Shown here: positions 28,748 through 36,372 of the stretch, one piece after another
Layout: the number at the start of each line of letters is the position of its first letter
How positions within the stretch are numbered: position 1 is the stretch's first letter
Assembly: GCF_012843315.1 (NCBI RefSeq)
Contig: NZ_JABAEX010000005.1
Span: forward strand, 53,272-117,271
Length of the DNA: 64,000 bases
Direction of reading: 5' to 3'
DNA from: Streptococcus sp. WB01_FAA12
Lineage (GTDB): Bacteria > Bacillota > Bacilli > Lactobacillales > Streptococcaceae
The notes under the pieces: model-generated
The model's database searches: none
The model's input: only the letters and a program-made list of their open reading frames with translations
What the model was told of the DNA's origin: nothing
Position numbers and translations under genes: made by a program

Positions 28748-30259
28748 CTAAAGGAATGGTAGGAAGGTACCTAGGATAAGAAGAAGTATGCTCACAATGA
28801 CAATAACGACAATGAGTTTAGTAACAAATTTCCACCAAGTTCCTAGACTGATACGGCCGAGCGCGAGAGCCCCCATAACGATACCAGAAGTTGGAGCAAC
28901 AAGGTTTAGTACACCAGATGCAGATTGATAGGCAGTGATGATGAGACTAGGTTTTACGTTAACGAACTCACCAAGCGGTGCCATGATTCCCATTGTAGCA
29001 CTAGCAAGTCCAGATGAAGATGGGATAAGGAATGACATAGGAAGGTAGAAGAGGTAAGTCAAAACGATGAAGACTTGAGAAGAGAGACCTTGAAGTCCGA
29101 CTTCACCCCAGTGTAGAATAGTTGCAGTAATCATACCGTCATTCATGATAACTTGGATACCACGAGCCACTGCACAAATCAAGGCTACGGTGAGAAGATC
29201 TGCTGCACCAGCCATAAAAGTAGAGATAATCTTGCTTTCCTTAAGGCCGTAAACAACACCAATAAGAATACCCATCACAGCAAAGAGCATAGCCCCTTCT
29301 GGGAAGTACCAGCTACCGAATGGTAGAGCAGATGAACCGATAGCTCCACCAATAACAGGGAGACCAATCAACCAATTCTTGAAGTCTTCAAATAGAGTGA
29401 TGTGCAAGTCTACCCAAGGGATAAAGCTGGCGATCATGATGATGAAAGTCAAGATGAACAAGGCAAGAACATGTTTTTGTTTCTTGTTCAAGACAGATGG
29501 AGCATTTTCGTTATCAGTGACATTGAAGTGTTTAAGGTCTTCTTCACGTTGAGAGTAGACAAGTGATTTTGTGGGATCTTTTTGAATCTTTTCCGCATAG
29601 CGGTAAACAAAGTATGTGCTAATACCTGTCATAACAAACCAGAAGATGATACGAAGGATAACCCCGTCCATAGATGATACACCCGCTGTATCAGAGGCGA
29701 TAACAGTAGCAAAAGGATTGAGAGTAGAGGCAAGACAGCCGACTTGAGAACCTAGTAGAATGATGGCAACGGCAGTAATGCTATCAAAACCAACAGCCAT
29801 CATAACAGGAACAAGGAGTGGATAAAATGCCATGGTTTCTTCACCCATACCATAAGTTGTTCCTCCAAGTGCAAAGAGGGGCATGAGGATGAGGATCAGC
29901 ATTTTTTCGCGTCCTTTGTATTTCTTAACAATAGAGGCAATACCAACATCTAATGTGCCTGTCGCATTGACGACACCTAGAAATCCTCCAACCATGAGGA
30001 TGAAGAAGGCTACGTCAATAGCGGCTTTAGTTGGTTCGTGACCGAGCATCGCCCGGATTGGAGCCATCAGAATATCGTAAATCCCTTGGGGATTAGAGTC
30101 AACAGTTTGATAGGTACCTGCAATGAGGCCACCTGCTTCGTTCGTGTCATACTTACCTGCTGGAATGATCCAAGTCAAGATTGCCATGATAGCAATAATA
30201 ATGATCAAAACAGTGTAAGATGAAGGCATTTGGAACCTTTTTTTTGTTTTTTCACTCAT
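28748..30259 (-). CDS. arcD: Arginine/ornithine antiporter ArcD (YfcC family)
   Basis: This 503-residue membrane protein has about 12 segments and belongs to the YfcC/C4-dicarboxylate-like family that serves as ArcD in streptococci. It should exchange external arginine for internal ornithine at no energy cost. Motifs include GGTTYGMGEE and PSSSGLASATMG in re-entrant regions. It lies between arcC and pepV. AGGAGG precedes the start. The substrate is inferred from the locus. Confidence 0.88.
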   Translation of the reverse strand: MSEKTKKRFQMPSSYTVLIIIIAIMAILTWIIPAGKYDTNEAGGLIAGTYQTVDSNPQGIYDILMAPIRAMLGHEPTKAAIDVAFFILMVGGFLGVVNATGTLDVGIASIVKKYKGREKMLILILMPLFALGGTTYGMGEETMAFYPLLVPVMMAVGFDSITAVAIILLGSQVGCLASTLNPFATVIASDTAGVSSMDGVILRIIFWFVMTGISTYFVYRYAEKIQKDPTKSLVYSQREEDLKHFNVTDNENAPSVLNKKQKHVLALFILTFIIMIASFIPWVDLHITLFEDFKNWLIGLPVIGGAIGSSALPFGSWYFPEGAMLFAVMGILIGVVYGLKESKIISTFMAGAADLLTVALICAVARGIQVIMNDGMITATILHWGEVGLQGLSSQVFIVLTYLFYLPMSFLIPSSSGLASATMGIMAPLGEFVNVKPSLIITAYQSASGVLNLVAPTSGIVMGALALGRISLGTWWKFVTKLIVVIVIVSILLLILGTFLPFL

Positions 30260-30356
30260 TTGTTTTTCCTCCTAAACTATGCCACAAAGTATAAAAACGA
30301 ATGATGTTGGTTTATCTGAGTACTCCTAGTTAGAGCTTGTACTTGGGTTAAAATGG

Positions 30357-31304
30357 CTAGTCTTTAACAATAATTGTTCCGCTTTCGGACTCGATCAAGG
30401 CGCCTAGATTGCTGAGGGAAGTGATAACAGCCTTGCCTTCTGGGCGGTTGGTTACAAAATCGATAGCAGCTTCGACTTTTGGTAGCATGCTACCCGGTGC
30501 GAATTGTCCTTGTTTGATGTATTCTTTTAGTTGACTGATAGTAACGTGTTCAAGTTTTTCTTGGTCTGGTTTATTGTAGTTGACATAAACATAGTCTACG
30601 CCAGTAAGGACGATAAAGAGGTCAGCTTCGACGAGTTCTGCTAGTCGTTGAGACGCAAAGTCTTTGTCGATAACGGCTTCGACCCCACGTAAGTAACCGT
30701 TTTCATTTTTAACGACAGGGATACCTCCTCCACCTGCTGCGATGACAACTTGACCATTATCGAGCAAGGTGCGGATGCTGTTGATTTCTTTAATGTCGAT
30801 TGGTTTTGGTGAAGCCACCACTTTACGCCAGCCACGACCGGCATCTTCTTTGAAGGTTGCTCCTGTTTTTTCGCTCTCAGCTTTGGCATCCTCTTCTGAG
30901 TAGAATGGACCGATTGGTTTGGTGGGATTGATAAAGGCAGGGTCTTCCTTGTCTACTATAACTTGGGTAACAACAGAAGCGACATTTTTATCAAGTCCTA
31001 CATCGAGCAATGCGTTATCAAGAGCACATTGTAGCCAAAAACCGATACTACCCTCGGTCATGGCAACCAAAGAATCAAGGGGGAAGGCAGGGTTTTTTTC
31101 CGAATCTGCCATCAAGTGTTGAAGCAAGAGATTACCCACCTGAGGACCATTTCCGTGAGTGATGATCAGTTCATCTCCGTTTTGAATCAACTTAACCAGA
31201 TGACGAGCTGTTTCTACCAGAGCAGCTTGTTGAGCTTGGGCAGATGGATCAGTGGAGAGGATGGCATTTCCGCCTAAAGCAACGACGATTTTTCTATGAG
31301 ACAT
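30357..31304 (-). CDS. arcC: Carbamate kinase ArcC
   Basis: ArcC makes ATP from carbamoyl phosphate, the energy-yielding step of the arginine deiminase pathway. The 315-residue protein has the family N-terminus [11 protein letters not shown]. It also shows [10 protein letters not shown] and [11 protein letters not shown]. It is separated from arcB by 293 bases that hold a structured element but no gene, and it is 97 bases upstream of arcD. The ribosome site is AAGGAG. Confidence 0.95.
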   Translation of the reverse strand: MSHRKIVVALGGNAILSTDPSAQAQQAALVETARHLVKLIQNGDELIITHGNGPQVGNLLLQHLMADSEKNPAFPLDSLVAMTEGSIGFWLQCALDNALLDVGLDKNVASVVTQVIVDKEDPAFINPTKPIGPFYSEEDAKAESEKTGATFKEDAGRGWRKVVASPKPIDIKEINSIRTLLDNGQVVIAAGGGGIPVVKNENGYLRGVEAVIDKDFASQRLAELVEADLFIVLTGVDYVYVNYNKPDQEKLEHVTISQLKEYIKQGQFAPGSMLPKVEAAIDFVTNRPEGKAVITSLSNLGALIESESGTIIVKD

Positions 31305-31431
31305 GAGCTCTCCTTCCTTTAATATGGTAAACCTGACAGAACTCCAAGAGCTACAGGCAGGTATGATGATAAAATATGAAGTGGAGGTAGCGTCTTTTTA
31401 AAAGACAAATTAGTCATTACTACTAATAAAA

Positions 31432-31574
31432 GGGGTTGAACGCACAGCCGACGTTTATCAGAATGAGACTAGGAAGCAGGAAGATGACAAGAGTAAGGTG
31501 GCAAATCTGTCAAACGGAATCCTTGCTTTCTTTCGCTAGAACTGATAAGCTATCATAGCTTTCGTCTCAACCCC
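31432..31574 (-). other. Unexplained structured element between arcB and arcC
   Basis: Perfect 8-bp arms GGGGTTGA (31432) and TCAACCCC (31567) enclose 127 bases. Inside are TTATCAG (31455) with CTGATAA (31542), and GAGAC (31465) with GTCTC (31564). The last two pairs cross in a pseudoknot-like order. A 15-base palindrome of AAGCTAT and ATAGCTT around one C lies at 31547-31561. On the minus strand, in the direction of arc transcription, the outer stem is followed by TTTTATT. It could be an RNA processing or attenuation element or a small mobile repeat. The 31305-31431 part also holds a hairpin, ATTAGT / ACTAAT (31409-31427). Confidence 0.5.
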
Positions 31575-31597
31575 TGTGTTGTGTATACGAGTAAGTT

Positions 31598-32614
31598 TTA
31601 TACTTTAGGAATGTAGAGATTTCCAAGAGTAGCAGCCATAACAGCTTTGATAGTGTGCATACGGTTTTCTGCTTGGTCAAAGTGGCGAGCATACTTGCTG
31701 CGGAAGACTTCGTCTGTTACTTCCATTTCTTCTACGCCAAATTTTTCAGCAACATCTTTACCATAAACAGTGTGAGTGTCGTGGAATGCTGGTAAACAGT
31801 GGAGGAAGATCAAGTTTTCGTTGTTTGCTTTTTTCACTAAGTCCATATTGACTTGGTAAGGTTTCAAAAGTGCAACGCGTTCTGCGAATTTGTCTTCTTC
31901 ACCCATAGATACCCAAACGTCTGTATAAAGTACATCTGCACCTTTAACAGCTTCGTCTGCATCTTCGGTGATGAGGATGTGTGCACCACTTTCTTTAGCA
32001 AATCCTTCAGCCAATTCAACGATTTCTTTTTCTGGGAAGAGTTCTTTTGGTGAGAAGATGTGAACATTAACACCAAGGATAGCACCTGTTACGAGCAAGC
32101 TATTGGCAACGTTGTTACGTCCATCACCACAGTATACCAATGTCAAGCCTTCCAAGCGGCCGAAGTTTTCTTGAACAGTCAAGTAGTCAGCGAGCATTTG
32201 AGTTGGGTGCCATTCGTCAGTTAGACCGTTCCATACTGGAACGCCTGAGAATTCTGCTAGTTCTTCAACCATACGTTGGCTGAAACCACGGAATTCAATC
32301 CCGTCAAACATACGACCCAAAACTTTTGCAGTATCTTCAGTAGATTCTTTTTTACCTAACTGAATGTCATTTGCTCCGAGGTATTCTGGATGAGCACCAA
32401 GGTCAATAGCTGCAGTTGTAAAGGCTGCACGTGTACGAGTAGAAGTTTTTTCAAACAAGAGGGCGATATTTTTACCAGCAAGGTAGTGGTGTTGGATATT
32501 GCGTTTTTTCAAATCCTTCAAGTGAGCTGAAAGACCGATAAGGTATTCTAACTCTGCGCGAGTAAAGTCTTTTTCTGCTAAGAAGCTGCGTCCTTGGAAT
32601 ACTGAATGTGTCAT
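31598..32614 (-). CDS. arcB: Catabolic ornithine carbamoyltransferase ArcB
   Basis: ArcB splits citrulline with phosphate into ornithine and carbamoyl phosphate. The 338-residue enzyme has the carbamoyl-phosphate motif [11 protein letters not shown] and the ornithine-site region [11 protein letters not shown]. The signature [11 protein letters not shown] is also present. It follows arcA by 57 bases on the same transcript. A structured intergenic element separates it from arcC. Confidence 0.95.
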   Translation of the reverse strand: MTHSVFQGRSFLAEKDFTRAELEYLIGLSAHLKDLKKRNIQHHYLAGKNIALLFEKTSTRTRAAFTTAAIDLGAHPEYLGANDIQLGKKESTEDTAKVLGRMFDGIEFRGFSQRMVEELAEFSGVPVWNGLTDEWHPTQMLADYLTVQENFGRLEGLTLVYCGDGRNNVANSLLVTGAILGVNVHIFSPKELFPEKEIVELAEGFAKESGAHILITEDADEAVKGADVLYTDVWVSMGEEDKFAERVALLKPYQVNMDLVKKANNENLIFLHCLPAFHDTHTVYGKDVAEKFGVEEMEVTDEVFRSKYARHFDQAENRMHTIKAVMAATLGNLYIPKV

Positions 32615-32671
32615 TCTATTATTTCCTCTTTCTATTTTTTACATTTTTTATTGACAAATACTGAACAGCGA

Positions 32672-33901
32672 TTATACTTCTTCACGTTCAAATGGCATAG
32701 ACATACAACGAGGTCCACCACGGCCCCGAACCAATTCACTTCCGCGAATCTTAATCAAGCGAAGCCCGTATTCTTCTAGGATCTTATTGGTAATGGTATT
32801 GCGGGCATAAACGACTACTACACCAGGTGCGATGGTCAAAGTGTTGGAGCCGTCATTCCATTGTTCACGCGCAGCTGCTACGATATTGCCACCACCGCAA
32901 CGGATCAAATGAACTTTTTCTACGCCGAGGTTCTTCGCAAGAAGTTCAGCTAAGTCACCTTTTTCTTCAACAATCTTGAGTTTTTCATCTTCATAAGTGA
33001 CAGAGTACACACGAAGATCGCCTTCGATTTCTGGGTGAATTGTGAACTTGTCATAGTCAACCATGGTGAAGACAGTATCCAAGTGCATGAATTTACGGTT
33101 GTTAGCAAATTCAAATGCCAATACTTTCTTGAAGCCAACATTTTTCTTGAAGATGTTCACCAAGAGTTTTTCAATCGAAGCTGCATCTGTACGTTGAGAG
33201 ATACCTACTGCAAGAACGTCTTTAGAAAGAACGAGCTCATCTCCACCTTCAATACGTGTATCTTCTTCACGGTTGTAGACTAATTCTACTTTTCCACCAT
33301 AGATTGGATGGTGTTTGAAAATGTATTTACCATAAAGAGTTTCACGGTTACGAGTATCTGCATACATGTGGTTAAGTGATACGGCATTACCAATGGTTGC
33401 AAATGGGTCGCGAGTGAAGTAGAGGTTTGGCATTGGGTCAATAGCAAATGGATAGTCTGACTCAACCAAGTCAGTTAAGCCTTTTGCTTCTTCAGGAATT
33501 TCTGGCAATTCAACTTTTTGAACCCCTGCCATAGTTTTTTCAACCAATTCTTGGTTGTCCTTGATACCGTGAAGCAATTCACGAATAGCCGCCTTGGTTT
33601 GACGACCACGGATATTAGCTTCGTCTAAATATTCCTCGATAAATTGATCGCGGATTTCTGGGGAAGTTAATGATTCAGCAGCCAATTGCTCTAGGTAAAG
33701 GACCTCAATTCCTTCATCACGAAGAGCTTGAGCAAATGCGTCATGTTCTTTTTGAGCATCTTCCAAGAATGGAATGTCATCAAAAAGAAGCCTTTCGAGA
33801 TAGTCCGGCAACAAGTTTTCCAACTCTTTGCCTGGACGGTGCAACATAACTTTTTTCAGTTTCCCAATTTCTGAGAATACCTGAATTGGATGTGAAGACA
33901 T
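32672..33901 (-). CDS. arcA: Arginine deiminase ArcA
   Basis: ArcA hydrolyses arginine to citrulline and ammonia, giving acid protection and feeding ATP synthesis. The 409-residue protein is complete, with [13 protein letters not shown] near the start. The catalytic Cys is in the C-terminal [16 protein letters not shown], and the Asp/Glu/His motifs include [10 protein letters not shown] and [10 protein letters not shown]. Some pneumococci have a broken arcA; this copy is full length. A consensus promoter and a perfect cre site precede it. Confidence 0.96.
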   Translation of the reverse strand: MSSHPIQVFSEIGKLKKVMLHRPGKELENLLPDYLERLLFDDIPFLEDAQKEHDAFAQALRDEGIEVLYLEQLAAESLTSPEIRDQFIEEYLDEANIRGRQTKAAIRELLHGIKDNQELVEKTMAGVQKVELPEIPEEAKGLTDLVESDYPFAIDPMPNLYFTRDPFATIGNAVSLNHMYADTRNRETLYGKYIFKHHPIYGGKVELVYNREEDTRIEGGDELVLSKDVLAVGISQRTDAASIEKLLVNIFKKNVGFKKVLAFEFANNRKFMHLDTVFTMVDYDKFTIHPEIEGDLRVYSVTYEDEKLKIVEEKGDLAELLAKNLGVEKVHLIRCGGGNIVAAAREQWNDGSNTLTIAPGVVVVYARNTITNKILEEYGLRLIKIRGSELVRGRGGPRCMSMPFEREEV

Positions 33902-33940
33902 GTGTTTTCCTCCTTAAAAATTTTCACGGTGGCACCTTTT

Positions 33941-33955
33941 TGGTACCGCTTACAT
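33941..33955 (-). promoter_or_regulatory. cre site (CcpA) at the arcA promoter
   Basis: On the minus strand ATGTAAGCGGTACCA matches the cre consensus WTGNAANCGNWNNCW at every defined position. It lies just downstream of the -10, over the predicted start of transcription, so CcpA should repress the arc genes when sugar is plentiful. Confidence 0.8.
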
Positions 33956-33959
33956 TTAC

Positions 33960-33988
33960 GTTATATCATATTCTCAGAGGCGTGTCAA
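33960..33988 (-). promoter_or_regulatory. arcA promoter
   Basis: On the minus strand TTGACA (33988-33983) and TATAAC (33965-33960) are separated by 17 bases. The leader contains a GGTACC / GGTGCC hairpin that partly overlaps the cre site. Confidence 0.8.
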
Positions 33989-33989
33989 T

Positions 33990-34320
33990 AGTAAAAAATG
34001 ATTAAAAATTCGGACAAAACAAGGTTTTAGTAGTATTTTATGTTATTATACGATAGCAAAAGGAATTAGAGGAAATAAATGTATAAACTTCTACTATAAA
34101 GAATATAATATTTTTTGAAAAAATTATGCTAAATTTCACATTTTAAGAAGAAATGTCCAGATTTTAAGTCATTTCTGACGAGGAATTGAGAAGAGCAATG
34201 GTTGAAAGCCACTTAGAAAATTATATGAAATCTATCAGAAAAGACTTTCTTCTAGGCCACTTTAAATGTATATTGTACAAATTATAGAATCTTTTCTGAG
34301 TATTTAGGGAGACAGCCTTG
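33990..34320. other. Long non-coding region upstream of arcA
   Basis: No convincing coding region is seen. It holds an AGAAATG / CATTTCT hairpin near 34150-34180 and a perfect 10-bp inverted repeat, TCAGAAAAGA (34235) with TCTTTTCTGA (34290). Two GCCACTT-containing stretches lie at 34208 and 34256. None matches an element I know. Confidence 0.4.
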
Positions 34321-34325
34321 TCTTA

Positions 34326-34354
34326 TTGACGGTACCTAGATTTTTTGTTATAGT
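34326..34354 (+). promoter_or_regulatory. Strong promoter driving a non-coding region
   Basis: TTGACG (34326-34331) and TGT-TATAGT (-10 at 34349-34354, extended) are separated by 17 bases. Transcription would start near 34361. The first gene downstream begins only at 34654, so a leader of nearly 300 bases or a separate small RNA is implied. Confidence 0.7.
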
Positions 34355-34360
34355 CAACGA

Positions 34361-34580
34361 GGTAACAACTAGGAAGAAGGAGTTATTCACAAGTTGTGGA
34401 TAAGTCTGGGGAGAGCAGGACATTCAGCTAATATCCTAGAGGGTTCTTGATAATAGTACCGGAAACTAGTAACGAGCCAGCTTTCTAGTAGAAATCCTAG
34501 TGCAGTGGGGATTTGAGCAGAGTTTGCTGAAGGTGATAGGTTCAAAGTCAAAGAGCCGGAGTCTAGAAAAGCTAGTTTTT
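34361..34580 (+). ncRNA. Candidate small RNA or long structured leader
   Basis: Between the strong promoter and a T run at 34576-34580 the sequence has several local hairpins: two GGTTC...GAGCC stems, AAATCC / GGATTT, and AGCA / TGCT. A weak CTAG / CTAG hairpin precedes the T run. No coding region with a ribosome site is seen. It may be a small RNA or the leader of the fucosidase gene. I do not recognise a known family. Confidence 0.35.
34383..34403. promoter_or_regulatory. Inverted pair of DnaA boxes (left)
   Basis: TTATTCACA fits the DnaA box TTATNCACA, and TTGTGGATAA is the reverse complement of a perfect box. They face each other two bases apart. This is not oriC: no dnaA or dnaN lies nearby. 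Confidence 0.6.
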
Positions 34581-34592
34581 AGGCATGTTTTC

Positions 34593-34613
34593 TTATCCAC
34601 AAGTTGTGGATAA
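34593..34613. promoter_or_regulatory. Inverted pair of DnaA boxes (right), perfect palindrome
   Basis: Two perfect DnaA boxes form a palindrome with 10-base arms (TTATCCACAA and TTGTGGATAA) around one G. A weaker box (TTTGTGAACAA on the plus strand) follows at 34615. With flanking bases this copy and the left copy form a 24-base imperfect inverted repeat around 187 bases. Confidence 0.65.
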
Positions 34614-34653
34614 CTTTGTGAACAAGAGAAATAATCAGAGAAAGAGATACGAG

Positions 34654-36336
34654 ATGATGACGAAAATAAAACCTCATGGACCATTACCAAGTCAGGCCCA
34701 GCTAGCTTATTTAGAGGATGAACTAGCTGCCTTTATCCATTTTGGCCCCAATACCTTTTATGACCAAGAATGGGGAAGTGGGCAAGAGGATCCTATGCGT
34801 TTTAACCCGACCAAGTTGGATGCGCGTGAATGGGTTCGGGTACTCAAAGAAACAGGTTTTAAAAAGCTGATTTTGGTGGTTAAGCACCACGATGGTTTTG
34901 TCCTCTACCCGACAGATCACACAGATTATTCGATCAAGGCTAGTCCTTGGCGAGATGGAAAAGGGGACTTGCTCCTCGAAGTATCCCGAGCTGCAACTGA
35001 GTTTGACATGGATAAGGGAGTGTATTTGTCTCCTTGGGATGCCCACAGTTCCCTTTATCATGTGGACCGAGAAGGGGACTACAATGCCTATTATCTGGCT
35101 CAGTTGAAGGAAATATTATCAAATCCTGACTATGGGAATGCTGGTAAGTTCGCTGAGGTTTGGATGGATGGTGCTCGAGGCGAAGGGGCCCAGCAGGTCA
35201 ACTATGAGTTTGAGACTTGGTTTGAAACCATTCGTGACTTGCAGGGCGATTGTTTGATTTTCTCAACTGAGGGAACTAGTATTCGCTGGATTGGCAATGA
35301 ACGGGGCTATGCAAGGGATCCCTTGTGGCAAAAAGTCAAGCCCGACCAGTTGGGGACAGAGGCTGCATTGGATTACTTACAGCACGGAGACCCCTCTGGG
35401 ACGCTATTTTCAATTGGTGAGGCAGATGTTTCTCTTCGCTCGGGCTGGTTTTACCATGAGGATCAGGATCCCAAGTCTCTCGAGGAGTTGGTCGAGATTT
35501 ATTTTCACTCGGTAGGGCGGGGAACTCCACTCTTGCTTAATATCCCGCCGAACCAAGATGGTCTCTTTGATGAAAAAGATATCCAGCGACTTTATGAATT
35601 TGCTGCCTATCGTGATGAGCTTTATAAAAAAGATCTGGCTCTGGGGAGCAAGGTGTCTGGACCGTCTCTCTCAGAAGACTTTGCTTGTTGCCACCTGACA
35701 GATGGACGGAAGACTAGTTCTTGGGCAAGTGATGCAGAACTGCCAATTCAGTTAGAGATTGATTTAGAGTCACCTAAAACTTTTGATGTGATTGAGCTGA
35801 GGGAAGATTTGAAGCTGGGGCAACGCATCGCTGCTTTCCATGTTCAGGTAGAGTTGGATGGTGTTTGGCAGGAGTTTGGATCTGGTTATACTGTTGGCCA
35901 CAAACGTCTCTTACGAGGATCAGTCGTTGAGGCGCAGAAGATTCGTGTGACCATTACAGAGACACAGGCTTTGCCTTTGTTGACCAAAATTTCACTCTAT
36001 AAAACACCTACCTTGTCAAAAAAAGAAGCTGTTCAGCAACTAGAGTTCTCAGAAAAAAGTCTGGCTGTGACCAAGGGAGAAAATGCCTATTTTACAGTTA
36101 AGCGCAGAGAATCTAGTACTCCTTTAGAAGCTAAGATTTCAATTCAACCAGGGACGGGTGTGCATGGTGTCGCTTATCAGGATGAGATTCAAGTCCTTGT
36201 GTTTCAAGCTGGTGAGACTGAAAAAAGGCTGACGCTACCAACCTTGTATTTTTCAGGAGATAAAAGCTTAGATTTTTATCTAAATCTGACGGTAGATGGG
36301 CAGCTGGTTGACCAGCTTCAAGTCCAAGTTTCATAA
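34654..36336 (+). CDS. Alpha-L-fucosidase, GH29
   Basis: This 560-residue enzyme should release terminal fucose from host glycans. The GH29 catalytic domain (about 1-330) has FIHFGPNTF, VVKHHDGF and the nucleophile Asp in EVWMDGARGEG. A beta-sandwich region follows (about 340-560). It has no signal peptide, so it acts in the cytoplasm on imported glycans, like the pneumococcal homologue (SP_2146 as I recall). I start at the first of two ATGs at 34654. The open frame back to 34585 runs through the DnaA-box palindrome and is not likely coding. The gene converges with GH92. Confidence 0.85.
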   Translation: MMTKIKPHGPLPSQAQLAYLEDELAAFIHFGPNTFYDQEWGSGQEDPMRFNPTKLDAREWVRVLKETGFKKLILVVKHHDGFVLYPTDHTDYSIKASPWRDGKGDLLLEVSRAATEFDMDKGVYLSPWDAHSSLYHVDREGDYNAYYLAQLKEILSNPDYGNAGKFAEVWMDGARGEGAQQVNYEFETWFETIRDLQGDCLIFSTEGTSIRWIGNERGYARDPLWQKVKPDQLGTEAALDYLQHGDPSGTLFSIGEADVSLRSGWFYHEDQDPKSLEELVEIYFHSVGRGTPLLLNIPPNQDGLFDEKDIQRLYEFAAYRDELYKKDLALGSKVSGPSLSEDFACCHLTDGRKTSSWASDAELPIQLEIDLESPKTFDVIELREDLKLGQRIAAFHVQVELDGVWQEFGSGYTVGHKRLLRGSVVEAQKIRVTITETQALPLLTKISLYKTPTLSKKEAVQQLEFSEKSLAVTKGENAYFTVKRRESSTPLEAKISIQPGTGVHGVAYQDEIQVLVFQAGETEKRLTLPTLYFSGDKSLDFYLNLTVDGQLVDQLQVQVS

Positions 36337-36339
36337 AAG

Positions 36340-36370
36340 AAGAACCTTTGCATCATGCAAAGGTTCTTTT
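36340..36370. terminator. Bidirectional terminator between GH29 and GH92 genes
   Basis: A 13-bp stem (AAGAACCTTTGCA / TGCAAAGGTTCTT) with loop TCA has A-rich and T-rich flanks, serving both convergent genes. Confidence 0.93.
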
Positions 36371-36372
36371 GG

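Noticed and set aside
34383..34613. Chromosomal replication origin (oriC)
   Set aside because: No dnaA, dnaN or rpmH is nearby and there is no long AT-rich unwinding region next to the boxes.
34585..34653. N-terminal extension of the GH29 fucosidase
   Set aside because: It would be encoded by the DnaA-box palindrome and has no ribosome site; the protein homology starts after 34654.
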